DNA of 64,000 nucleotides. Origin: Desulfovibrio gilichinskyi (lineage in GTDB: Bacteria > Desulfobacterota > Desulfovibrionia > Desulfovibrionales > Desulfovibrionaceae). A program made the position numbers and the translations under genes. Below, piece after piece: positions 8,571 through 16,136 of this stretch. The notes under the pieces are model-generated. The model did not search any database. It was not told the origin of the DNA and was given only the letters and a program-made list of their open reading frames with translations. Location of the stretch: positions 124,001-188,000 of the forward strand of contig NZ_FWZU01000003.1 of NCBI RefSeq assembly GCF_900177375.1. The letters are read 5' to 3'. Within the stretch, counting starts at the first letter, position 1; each line of letters opens with the position of its first letter.

Positions 8571-8942
8571 TTATTTTTTAACAGTCATCGCCTTTGTGTT
8601 GTTGCACAACGGGATGATGGTGATTTCCTCATCCAAGTAGAGAGTACGTCCAAAGTCGAGAATAAGACCGTCGAACAAGAGCCCGAACTGGTCTTGAATT
8701 TCGTTTTCTACCAGCAGCGCAGTAAAGTACACACCGCTTATAGAAGGACAATTTGTCCCTTTGGGAATAGTTACTCTCAGGTGAGTGAGAACTAATTCTT
8801 TGTCGAAGGTATAAATAATGTCAAAGTTGTCTGCATCCAGTTCGGTGCAGCTCAAAGTGACAAGACGCTGTCCGTCACTCTTCAACTTGGAAACTTCTCC
8901 GACAATAGTTTCCATTGTGATTTCTTTCATATTTTCTATCAC
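8571..8942 (-). CDS. echD: Ech hydrogenase subunit D (NuoC-like)
   Basis: A 123-residue soluble subunit in the NuoC/30-kDa position of the operon, with the weakly conserved pattern typical of EchD (ELVLTHLRVTIPKGTNCPSISGVY, then LVENEIQDQFGLLFDGLILDFGRTLY). EIQDQFGLxFDG corresponds to the conserved NuoC E-R-E/D-x-FG-x-x-F-x-G region. A GTG at 8942 with GAGGG eight bases upstream is the favoured start; the in-frame ATG at 8930 is the alternative. A longer frame upstream would run deep into echC and is not credible. Confidence 0.88.
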   Translation of the reverse strand: MIENMKEITMETIVGEVSKLKSDGQRLVTLSCTELDADNFDIIYTFDKELVLTHLRVTIPKGTNCPSISGVYFTALLVENEIQDQFGLLFDGLILDFGRTLYLDEEITIIPLCNNTKAMTVKK

Positions 8943-8961
8943 GTTGTTTCCCTCGTAATGT

Positions 8962-9396
8962 TTAGCCTTTGAGGCCTTCAAACTTGGCAAGGGCAGTGAC
9001 CACGCCGTCGATGATAGCTTCAGGTTTAGCCGGGCACCCGGGGACGTAAACGTCAACGGGAATGACCTTGTCGATTCCGCCGATTACGTTGTAGCACTCA
9101 CGGAAAATACCACCTGAAAGACCGCATGCACCGATGGCGATTACGCCCTTAGGATCAGGCATTTGATCGTAAATGTTCCGTAATACTTTGGCGTTGCGTG
9201 GGTTAACCGTGCCGGTGACAAGGAGGACATCAGCATGCTTAGGATTACCGACGTTGATTACGCCGAAGCGTTCAACATCATACATCGGTGTAAGGCATGC
9301 CAGAACTTCAATATCGCAGCCGTTACAGCTTCCGCAGTCAAAATGCATGATCCACGGAGACTTGGCGCGTGAATTATCAATGAATTTCTTGAACAT
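8962..9396 (-). CDS. echC: Ech hydrogenase small subunit (NuoB-like)
   Basis: A 144-residue small subunit with the NuoB-type [4Fe-4S] (N2-like) ligands: CGSCNGCDIEVLA near residue 20, then TGTVNPRNAKVL, GACGLSGGIF and VPGCPAKPEAIIDGV. It holds the cluster proximal to the [NiFe] site of EchE and receives electrons from EchF. The gene begins four bases after echB ends and lies 20 bases before the GTG of echD, so the operon is tightly packed. Confidence 0.94.
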   Translation of the reverse strand: MFKKFIDNSRAKSPWIMHFDCGSCNGCDIEVLACLTPMYDVERFGVINVGNPKHADVLLVTGTVNPRNAKVLRNIYDQMPDPKGVIAIGACGLSGGIFRECYNVIGGIDKVIPVDVYVPGCPAKPEAIIDGVVTALAKFEGLKG

Positions 9397-9400
9397 AATC

Positions 9401-10249
9401 TTAACCTACGTGCAGCCAGATGAGGTTGACAAAAGACATGACCAGACCAACGCTCCAAACATATTTGAGCATCCAGCGCCAAGTCATACGGGCCATGGTA
9501 TTATCAATCAGTATTTCTGCCAGATAGGTAGAAACAAGAAGGAATACTACGCCGACAAAGCTGGTGTGCCAGAAGAGTGCGCAAATTCCGAGAATGAGTA
9601 CGGTTTCATACCAGTGAGCAATTTCAATAATGCCGAGGTACGGACCGGAAAACTCGGTGAGCACCCCTTTGACCAGTTCCTGATGCGCGTGATGCGATGT
9701 GGAGAAGTCAAAAGGTGATTTTCTGAGCTTGATAGTCAGCACGTAGCCAAGCACAACGAATATGAGTGGCAGTTTAATCAGAAGAGGTTCTTTATAAGTA
9801 AGAATTTCATCAATTCTGAAAGTTCCGGTTACCATAAAGATGGCAGCGAAAACCAAAATGATGAGTGGTTCATAAGTAAGAACCTGAATCAGTTCACGAT
9901 GCGCTCCAACCTGACTGTAAGGAGAAGGACTGGCAAGACCTCCCATTACAAGGAAGACTGCGCCGATTGCCTGAACAAAAAAGATCAGGAGCAGATCGGA
10001 CTGAGCGAAGAATAAACCGACAGAGAGTGCTGCGGCGATGAGATAAACCCATGCACAGAAAACCTGCCAGAAGTTGTTGATGACTTTAACCTTACCGAAT
10101 AATTTAGCAACATCGTAGAAAGGCTGCAAAATCGGAGGGCCGAAGCGAGACTGAAAACGCGCAGTTATTTTTCTGTCAACACCCGAAATCAGACCGCCGA
10201 GTAAGGGGGCTGCGATTATTCCGAAGATGATAAGAATAAATGTTTCCAT
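9401..10249 (-). CDS. echB: Ech hydrogenase membrane subunit B (NuoH-like)
   Basis: A 282-residue integral membrane protein homologous to NuoH/HycD. Visible hallmarks are GLISGVDRKITARFQSRFGPPILQPFYDVAKL near the N terminus, which is the NuoH quinone-site/loop region retained in energy-converting hydrogenases, and the loop RKSPFDFSTSHHAHQELVKG. It anchors the hydrophilic arm and links it to the antiporter-like subunit. The start codon overlaps the stop codon of echA by one base, implying translational coupling. Confidence 0.94.
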   Translation of the reverse strand: METFILIIFGIIAAPLLGGLISGVDRKITARFQSRFGPPILQPFYDVAKLFGKVKVINNFWQVFCAWVYLIAAALSVGLFFAQSDLLLIFFVQAIGAVFLVMGGLASPSPYSQVGAHRELIQVLTYEPLIILVFAAIFMVTGTFRIDEILTYKEPLLIKLPLIFVVLGYVLTIKLRKSPFDFSTSHHAHQELVKGVLTEFSGPYLGIIEIAHWYETVLILGICALFWHTSFVGVVFLLVSTYLAEILIDNTMARMTWRWMLKYVWSVGLVMSFVNLIWLHVG

Positions 10250-12153
10250 TAAACAGCTCCTCCCAACATGAGAACGATGAGAGCCAGAGCAACAAAGTTG
10301 ATCCAGAGAGTCAGCTTCTCTTCTCCGAATAAAGCTTCAAGGTAATAGTTGCTGGACGTGAGTCCTACCGGCTTATTCATAGGCCCTATAAATGCCTGAA
10401 CTCCTGGTTCTTTAACGTTGGCTCCGCAAAGATATGACTGCGAATTCTGAATATTTCCAGATTTTTTAGTTTCTAGCCATGCGTATACAAACGCAACAGC
10501 AAGCACAAAGAAGATCGGATAGACAGCGTAAGTACCGACAGGGGAAGTAAATACCCCGGCGGAAATATCATATGTTTTGCCGATCATCGGTTCAATTAAT
10601 CTTGTGTAAATTGCTGGAGAGAATAAGGACAGAACCACAGTGGCTCCGGCAAGGGTTTTAAGTGTGAATCTGGTCAGTATATCCTGAGATTCAGCAGGGA
10701 CTTTCTTGCGGATCGGAGCAGTAAGCAGGATTCCTGCCCAGCGAGCCCAGAATACGACAGAAAGAGCACTTCCAAGAGCGAGCATGACAATAACGAACAT
10801 GTTGCTTGATGCTGCTTCAATTGCCATCCACTTTCCGAGCAGAACACCGAACGGAGGCAGGATCATTGTTAAGATACCTATGATCGTGATGATCGCAGTA
10901 CGGGGCATCTTAAGATAGAGACCATGCATATCTTCGATGTTGCGACTGCCTATGCCCTGCTCAATTGTGCCTACGCACAGGAAGAGTAAAGCTTTGGAAA
11001 TTGCGTGGAAGATAATCAGGATTATTGCTGCTGAAGTGGCCCAAGGAGTATTGAGGCCGGCACAACAGATGATCAGACCAAGGTTACTGATGGTGGAGTA
11101 AGCGAGAATTTTTTTACCGTTACTCTGGCTGACTGCAATTGCTGCACAGGAAAGGAACGTGAAGGCCCCGCAAAGAGCTATTCCCTGACTGAAGAATGTT
11201 CCTGCATATGCAGGAGCAAGTCTGAGCACAATGTACACACCGGCTTTAACCATAGTACTTGAATGGAGCAGAGCTGAAACCGGAGTAGGAGCAACCATAG
11301 CTCCGAGCAACCAGCTCTGGAAAGGAACCTGTGCTGCTTTGGTAAAACCTGCTATGCAAAGCAATCCGACAGGTACAATCATCAGTCCGCCCATAGGGCC
11401 GGCGTTAATGATGGTTTGAAGGCTGAGAGAGCCTACTTCTGTGTACGCCCAGATCATTCCGAAAACAAAAGCAACACCGCCTAGAGAGTTCATCCACAAA
11501 GCGCGGATTGCATTTTTAACTGCGATTTCTGTTTCGTCATGTGCAATAAGCATGAAAGAACAGAAGGTAGTTACTTCGAAGAAGAAATAGAGCCAAAGAA
11601 TGTTATTAGAAAGCACCAATCCGTTCATGGCTCCGAGGAACAGAACAAGATAAAAGAAAAATCTCGGCTGGCGAGAGTTTACAAGGTGCAGGTGCTCTTC
11701 GTGTTCTTTCATATAAGGGATCGCAAAGAAGCAGATAAGCGAACCGATAATTGAAATAACCGCGACCATGATCAGCGCAAGGCTGTCAGCATAAAATGCC
11801 GGAACCTCTACTGCGTGGTCAACGAAGAATAATTCAAACACAGCTAAAGGAATAATCTGCAATACTGCAAATATCTTGATAAGCTGATTTTTAAGTTTGA
11901 ATGCGTAATAAAGTATTACGAAGAGCAGGGAAAAGTCCGCCAGAGTGACGAGAAAATCCCAACTTACTCCAAGCAATGTGCCTGGAGAATAGGTAAATGA
12001 TCCCCCGCCGAGCAGGACAAGGGATGTAGCTGCAATGCAAATTCCTGTGATAAGAACGATCAGACTTCTGATCGCGCTTACTCGCAAAAAGTAGCAGCCT
12101 AGAGCAGCCATCAAGGGCAACAAGATGACTAATGCTAGCATCATGGGCAACAT
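10249..12153 (-). CDS. echA: Ech hydrogenase antiporter-like membrane subunit A (NuoL/HyfB-like)
   Basis: A 634-residue protein with about 14-16 membrane helices, related to NuoL/NuoM/NuoN and Mrp antiporters. Family motifs include WLYFFFEVTTFCSFMLIAHDE (the Glu of TM5), GFTKAAQVPFQSWLLGAMVAPTPVSALLHSSTMVKAGVY (the core Lys and HSSTMVKAG) and FHAISKALLFL. It should carry the ion-translocating step that makes Ech energy-conserving. The ATG at 12153 has TGAGGT immediately upstream and is preferred over the in-frame TTG at 12174. It is the first gene of the operon. Confidence 0.93.
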   Translation of the reverse strand: MLPMMLALVILLPLMAALGCYFLRVSAIRSLIVLITGICIAATSLVLLGGGSFTYSPGTLLGVSWDFLVTLADFSLLFVILYYAFKLKNQLIKIFAVLQIIPLAVFELFFVDHAVEVPAFYADSLALIMVAVISIIGSLICFFAIPYMKEHEEHLHLVNSRQPRFFFYLVLFLGAMNGLVLSNNILWLYFFFEVTTFCSFMLIAHDETEIAVKNAIRALWMNSLGGVAFVFGMIWAYTEVGSLSLQTIINAGPMGGLMIVPVGLLCIAGFTKAAQVPFQSWLLGAMVAPTPVSALLHSSTMVKAGVYIVLRLAPAYAGTFFSQGIALCGAFTFLSCAAIAVSQSNGKKILAYSTISNLGLIICCAGLNTPWATSAAIILIIFHAISKALLFLCVGTIEQGIGSRNIEDMHGLYLKMPRTAIITIIGILTMILPPFGVLLGKWMAIEAASSNMFVIVMLALGSALSVVFWARWAGILLTAPIRKKVPAESQDILTRFTLKTLAGATVVLSLFSPAIYTRLIEPMIGKTYDISAGVFTSPVGTYAVYPIFFVLAVAFVYAWLETKKSGNIQNSQSYLCGANVKEPGVQAFIGPMNKPVGLTSSNYYLEALFGEEKLTLWINFVALALIVLMLGGAV

Positions 12154-12240
12154 ACGGACCTCACTGTAACGCAATGTTGTGCCAGATTTAGAAAAACGTA
12201 CCTCAGTCGTGTTATCGTTTTAGATTTAGTGTAACTCATC

Positions 12241-12284
12241 GAAATGTTTCACATTTATCACCTAAAGTGTAGACGTTTGTCGTC
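12241..12284. promoter_or_regulatory. Inverted repeats upstream of the ech operon
   Basis: Two palindromes lie in the divergent ech/NlpC intergenic region: AAATGT-TTC-ACATTT (12242-12256, perfect six-base arms) and GACG-TTTGT-CGTC (12272-12284). On the minus strand the first reads TGTGAAACATTTC, which partly resembles Rex-type NADH-responsive sites. No convincing -35/-10 pair was identified, so the role is a suggestion. Confidence 0.35.
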
Positions 12285-12447
12285 AAATACAGCGTAAAAG
12301 TCAATAGATAATTGGTGTAATTTGGTTTAAGAAACTCATCAGATATGTCTATAATTAAACAGAACTTGGCTTAAACAAATGGTTTGAGGGGGTGGTAGTG
12401 GGAAAATCTATTGTAAAAGATAGTAATTCAGGATAAAATCTATCACT

Positions 12448-12966
12448 ATGATTAATCTGTGGAATAGCATGATAAAAGTTGCGAAAATTACCATTTTTTT
12501 AATATTAATTGTTTTTTTGGCAGGATGCGGCAAAAAAACTGTTTCTATTCCCAGTAGCGGAAGAATTCTAAATTCAGCAGCTTATTCTGTAACTGAACGT
12601 TCAGTTGTTAATGTCGCGCGTGCTCAGATAGGTAAACCTTACAAATGGGGCGGTGATTCTCCGTTAAAAGGTTTTGACTGTTCCGGGCTGGTCTGGTGGG
12701 TTTATAAAAAACACGGCATTCTGCTCCCAAGAGTTTCATGGCAGCAGATCCATGTAGGAAAACCGGTTCATCGTAATAAAATGAGGGCTGGAGATATTGT
12801 TTTTTTCAGAATTCCCGGCGGAGGTAAAAGTCTTCATGCCGGTATTTATATTGGTGACGGTGAGCTTTTTGTGCATAGCCCTAAATCTGGCCATTACGTT
12901 CGTGAAGAGTCAATAAACAAGGGGTACTGGCAAAAATATTTTATCGGTGCGCGCAGGGTTTTCTGA
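12448..12966 (+). CDS. NlpC/P60 family peptidoglycan hydrolase, lipoprotein
   Basis: A 172-residue predicted lipoprotein with lipobox LAGC (Cys near residue 27). The C-terminal NlpC/P60 domain has the catalytic Cys in FDCSGLVWWVY, His in HAGIYIGDG and a third polar residue in VHSPKSG. The family cleaves D-glutamyl-meso-diaminopimelate bonds in stem peptides (Spr/MepS-like). It is expected on the periplasmic face of a membrane. ATG at 12448 is used; the in-frame ATG at 12469 would still leave a complete signal peptide. It is monocistronic with its own terminator, divergent from ech. Confidence 0.92.
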   Translation: MINLWNSMIKVAKITIFLILIVFLAGCGKKTVSIPSSGRILNSAAYSVTERSVVNVARAQIGKPYKWGGDSPLKGFDCSGLVWWVYKKHGILLPRVSWQQIHVGKPVHRNKMRAGDIVFFRIPGGGKSLHAGIYIGDGELFVHSPKSGHYVREESINKGYWQKYFIGARRVF

Positions 12967-12979
12967 TATTGAGCAATAA

Positions 12980-13010
12980 AAAAGGAGCCCCCGATTGAGA
13001 GACTCCTTTT
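12980..13010. terminator. Terminator hairpin between converging genes
   Basis: AAAAGGAG (12980-12987) and CTCCTTTT (13003-13010) form an eight-base stem downstream of the NlpC/P60 gene. The flanking A and T runs let it act in either direction. Confidence 0.7.
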
Positions 13011-13034
13011 AGGTTGATTCTTAAATATAATAAA

Positions 13035-13541
13035 TTACTGTACAGTTGTGCAGGTCGGAGGCTGAATTACAGCGCCGCTTCCGGCGTTACTGAGCCTTGA
13101 AATATAATGTTTAACTTCATCCATGTTTTTCCACTGCGCATAAAGTTCTTTCCATTCAGCAAAAGTCATAACTTCAGATTCCAGATGTGATTCATGTCCT
13201 TTAATCCAGAGATTAAACAGATAGGTTTCAATCTTAAATTCTTTAGAGTCGAAAACTTTGGGGATAATTTTGTCGGAATATTTAGTGCCGTCAAAGCGGG
13301 CTCCGATGAAAGAGCAGACGTTCTGAGTTGATTTTTGCTGATCAATTTCTTCGTTATTAGTGAGTTCTACCAGTCCGTGCAGGGTTGGAAACTCTTTTTC
13401 AATCTGACTGGCAACTTCCTTAGGAACTCTGACGACCAGCTTTTTGTCTTCTTCAAAGATGAAGTAAAATCGCATCCAGTGATCAAACATGAATACTTCG
13501 GAAACATCTTCTACAGCTTTATCAAACGCTCTATTTTTCAT
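13035..13541 (-). CDS. Conserved hypothetical protein
   Basis: A 168-residue soluble protein that I do not recognise. It has no signal peptide or membrane segment, is rich in charged and aromatic residues (FDHWMRFYFIFEEDKKLVVRV near the N terminus) and ends in a Cys-containing tail (PPTCTTVQ). Ribosome site AAGGAG lies six bases before ATG 13541, so translation is well supported. It stands alone, converging with the NlpC/P60 gene and divergent from the small genes at 13.6-13.9 kb. No function is proposed. Confidence 0.75.
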   Translation of the reverse strand: MKNRAFDKAVEDVSEVFMFDHWMRFYFIFEEDKKLVVRVPKEVASQIEKEFPTLHGLVELTNNEEIDQQKSTQNVCSFIGARFDGTKYSDKIIPKVFDSKEFKIETYLFNLWIKGHESHLESEVMTFAEWKELYAQWKNMDEVKHYISRLSNAGSGAVIQPPTCTTVQ

Positions 13542-13641
13542 GGCGGCTCCTTGCAGTCTTTATTTGCTGGACCATATTTATTGGCAGCGAAGTGAACTGT
13601 ATATGTTCATGATAGGGGGAGTAGTCAAGGGGGAAAGTCCT

Positions 13642-13821
13642 GTGAAAAATAAATTTGCAGTATCTTTTATGACTATTTTATTTAAAAATGTATTTATTTT
13701 AATATGTTGTGTTATGCATATGTGTTTTATTCAAACGCTTTACAATCTCGATGTTTTTGATGTAATACCACATTCTTTGCAGCATACTAATCGTGCGGCA
13801 AGTGCGAAATCTTATATTTAG
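13642..13821 (+). CDS. Possible small membrane protein (GTG start)
   Basis: A 59-codon frame starts with GTG seven bases after AGGGGGA and contains one hydrophobic segment (about residues 9-30, FMTILFKNVFILICCVMHMC). Its stop codon TAG merges with the ribosome site of the next small gene. Nothing about the sequence is recognisable, so the frame may be fortuitous. The rest of 13542-13833 holds nothing else clear. Confidence 0.25.
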   Translation: MKNKFAVSFMTILFKNVFILICCVMHMCFIQTLYNLDVFDVIPHSLQHTNRAASAKSYI

Positions 13822-13833
13822 GAGGAATGCCAA

Positions 13834-13944
13834 ATGGGTAGACATAAAAAGATCGAACGGAAGAAAGAACTTGAGCGTAAGCGTCACCGCAGAGCTAAAA
13901 GAGTTAAAGCTCGCGTAGCTGAAGCAAAAGCAGCAAAAAAATAA
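13834..13944 (+). CDS. 36-residue basic protein (DUF6800-like)
   Basis: A very small, highly basic protein beginning MGRHKKIERKKELERKRHRR and ending in an Ala/Lys tail. It is read from ATG 13834 with a perfect GGAGG eight bases upstream. The composition and MGR...ERKxELxRxRHR pattern resemble the DUF6800 family of short proteins; that assignment is from memory of the pattern. It looks like one charged helix that could bind nucleic acid or ribosome. It is followed by a likely terminator and the zinc-ribbon gene. Confidence 0.75.
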   Translation: MGRHKKIERKKELERKRHRRAKRVKARVAEAKAAKK

Positions 13945-14032
13945 ACATTTAAGTAGAACTTTCTTTTTTCGGCTTCCGCTGTAAGCATGAAGCCGGAATG
14001 GTTAGTAATGCCCTCATTTTTTCAGGGGATGG

Positions 14033-14072
14033 GTCCGCCTGCCTTTCGAGGTATGGCGGGTGCCTTTTTTTT
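14033..14072 (+). terminator. Possible terminator after the 36-residue gene
   Basis: CCGCC (14035-14039) and GGCGG (14055-14059) can pair, followed shortly by T8 at 14064-14072. The stem is only five bases, so this is tentative. Confidence 0.4.
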
Positions 14073-14087
14073 AGATGGAGGGAGCCT

Positions 14088-14378
14088 ATGCCGATTTATG
14101 AATATCAATGCCATGAGTGTCAGCAAATTTTTGAAGAGTGGCAGACAAGCTTTGAAGATAAAGAGTTAGAATGTCCCGTATGTGGTGGTTTAGCTACTAA
14201 GGTTCTTTCAAATTCCTCTTTTATCCTTAAAGGCGGAGGGTGGTATTCTTCTGGATATTGCAAAACAGATTCGACTGCCGGAAGTTCCGGTAAACCTAAA
14301 TCTGCCAGCAGTGATACAGGTGCATCTACCTCTTCAGTCTCTACTTCCGCTAGTTCTGACAGTTCAGCAAAAAGCTGA
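14088..14378 (+). CDS. FmdB-like zinc-ribbon protein
   Basis: A 96-residue protein whose first 45 residues form the FmdB/CxxC_CxxC_SSSS zinc ribbon: MPIYEYQCHECQQIFEEWQ followed by LECPVCGG, giving two CxxC pairs. The C-terminal half is a low-complexity Ser/Ala/Thr-rich tail, as is common in this family. The family is annotated as putative regulatory; its true function is unknown. Start ATG 14088 with GGAGGGAG directly upstream; a longer in-frame reading from 13998 crosses the preceding terminator and is rejected. It ends at a strong terminator. Confidence 0.88.
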   Translation: MPIYEYQCHECQQIFEEWQTSFEDKELECPVCGGLATKVLSNSSFILKGGGWYSSGYCKTDSTAGSSGKPKSASSDTGASTSSVSTSASSDSSAKS

Positions 14379-14388
14379 TTACGGCCTG

Positions 14389-14422
14389 ACGGCCCGGTAT
14401 ACACCGGGCCGTTTGTTTTTTT
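14389..14422 (+). terminator. Rho-independent terminator
   Basis: ACGGCCCGGT (14389-14398) pairs with ACCGGGCCGT (14403-14412) across a four-base loop, followed by a T-rich tail. A second short hairpin with T7 (14491-14507) lies just before purB. Confidence 0.9.
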
Positions 14423-14549
14423 GTTATGCTGCACATTAAGTCTGATTAATTCTTCAGCCATTGTCTAAATCTGCTGGTTATAATATAGTCAGGGCCTGTC
14501 GGCCTTTTTTTAAATATAGTTTTAAAACAAAAAAACGGAATTAAAAAAA

Positions 14550-15845
14550 ATGATCGAAAGATATTCTCGTCCCGCTATGAGTGCTATATGGACTCTGGAA
14601 AACCGTTTCAGAGTATGGCTTGAAGTTGAGGTTGCTGTTTGTGAAGCTTGGCATAGGCTTGGACGCATCCCTGCTGAGGATATGAAAAATATCCGTGAAA
14701 AAGCTGATTTTGAACTTGATCGCGTTCTTGAGATTGAAGAAAAAACAAAACATGATGTAATTGCTTTTCTTACAGCTGTAGAAGAAAAAGTCGGACCTTC
14801 TTCGCGCTTTATCCACTTGGGCTGCACATCGTCTGATATTGTTGATACTGCTAACGGTGTTCTTCTGCATCGTGCAGGTAAGATGATTTTGAAAGCTCTT
14901 GATGAATTTTTAGCTACTCTCAAAGATATGGCATTTAAATATAAAGGTAGAATCTGCATGGGCCGTACACACGGTATTCATGCTGAGCCTACCAGCTTCG
15001 GTCTTAAGATGACCGGTTTTTATGCAGAATTCACACGTCATCGTGAACGTATTGAAAAAGCACTGGAAGGCGTGAGTGTCGGTAAGATTTCCGGAGCAGT
15101 CGGAACCTACGCAATGCTTGATCCTGAAGTTGAGCGCATTACCTGTGAATTACTTGATTTGAGTGTAGACCCTATTTCCACTCAGATTATTCAGCGCGAC
15201 CGCCATGCAGCATTTTTTACCTCTTTAGGTTTGCTCGGCGGTGGTATTGAACGTCTCGGCGTAGAACTTAGACATTTGCAGCGTACTGAAGTTCTTGAAG
15301 TAGAAGAAGGATTCAGCGCAGGTCAGAAAGGTTCTTCCGCTATGCCGCACAAGAAGAATCCTATTTCTGCTGAAAATCTCAGTGGCCTTTCCCGTCTTTT
15401 GCGTACTAACGGGCTGGTTTCAATGGAAAATATGCCTTTATGGCATGAACGCGATATCAGTCATTCTTCAGTTGAACGTGTAATTATGCCTGATTCAACT
15501 ATCCTTGCAGATTATATTTTAGGCCGCATGACCGGAGTTCTCAAAAACCTTAAAGTCAACGGTGACAATATGGATCGTAACCTGATGGCTTCGTACGGTC
15601 TTTTCTATTCACAGCGAGTTTTGCTTGCTCTGGTAGATGCAGGTCTTGAAAGGCAGAAGGCTTATGAAATGGTGCAGAAGGTTGCCATGTATTGCTGGGA
15701 GAATAAAGTTTTCTTCCCTGATGAAATCCGTAAGGATGCTGCAATTAAATCCATTCTTGCTGAAAGTGTACTCGATGATGCTTTCGATTTAAACTATTAT
15801 ACTAGATATGAAGAATTCATCCTTAAACGCGTTTTCGGTGAATAA
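14550..15845 (+). CDS. purB: Adenylosuccinate lyase
   Basis: A 431-residue member of the fumarase/aspartase superfamily. The signature SSAMPHKKNPI is present near residue 265, along with GRTHGIHAEPTSFGLK (catalytic His region) and LGCTSSDIVDTANG. It catalyses two steps of purine synthesis: SAICAR to AICAR plus fumarate, and adenylosuccinate to AMP plus fumarate. Length is typical. It is monocistronic, with a TATAAT at 14479-14484 upstream and a terminator at 15874. The ribosome site before ATG 14550 is weak (A-rich). Confidence 0.96.
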   Translation: MIERYSRPAMSAIWTLENRFRVWLEVEVAVCEAWHRLGRIPAEDMKNIREKADFELDRVLEIEEKTKHDVIAFLTAVEEKVGPSSRFIHLGCTSSDIVDTANGVLLHRAGKMILKALDEFLATLKDMAFKYKGRICMGRTHGIHAEPTSFGLKMTGFYAEFTRHRERIEKALEGVSVGKISGAVGTYAMLDPEVERITCELLDLSVDPISTQIIQRDRHAAFFTSLGLLGGGIERLGVELRHLQRTEVLEVEEGFSAGQKGSSAMPHKKNPISAENLSGLSRLLRTNGLVSMENMPLWHERDISHSSVERVIMPDSTILADYILGRMTGVLKNLKVNGDNMDRNLMASYGLFYSQRVLLALVDAGLERQKAYEMVQKVAMYCWENKVFFPDEIRKDAAIKSILAESVLDDAFDLNYYTRYEEFILKRVFGE

Positions 15846-15873
15846 TTTGAATATGCTTAATTAGAATTATAAT

Positions 15874-15915
15874 TCACCCGGCTTTGATCATAGTGCAAAG
15901 TCGGGTGATCTTATT
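15874..15915 (+). terminator. Rho-independent terminator
   Basis: TCACCCGGCTTTG and CAAAGTCGGGTGA form a 13-base stem with one G-U pair and a nine-base loop, followed by a T-rich stretch. The rest of the purB-16137 gap (to 16136) is AT-rich with no gene. Confidence 0.85.
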
Positions 15916-16136
15916 TTGCAGAATTGTAATTTTTGTGTTATCTTTAAAAAAAAGATTTACAGTTTCTTCAAGTTATGAACCAATGGGATTTATCACTGTG
16001 TAAAAACTTTGGATCGAAAAGATTATTGATTAGTGGGTTTATTTTTTTTAAGATTATCAGTTTGTAAGTTTCGATAAATGTCAATGGTGCGTTTTCCCAC
16101 TCCAGTTATCTCGAATCATGGAGCCTTATCTTTTGT

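Noticed and set aside
9173-9718. Plus-strand frame across echC/echB
   Set aside because: It is antisense to two conserved hydrogenase subunits and has no plausible start site.
12153-12185. Sigma-54-like TGGCAC...TTGC on the minus strand upstream of echA
   Set aside because: The spacing between the two elements is one base too short, and the implied transcription start would lie too close to the ATG to leave a ribosome site.
14491-14507. Short GGCC hairpin with T7 just before purB as a riboswitch
   Set aside because: Far too small for a purine riboswitch; it is more likely a second weak terminator or attenuator.
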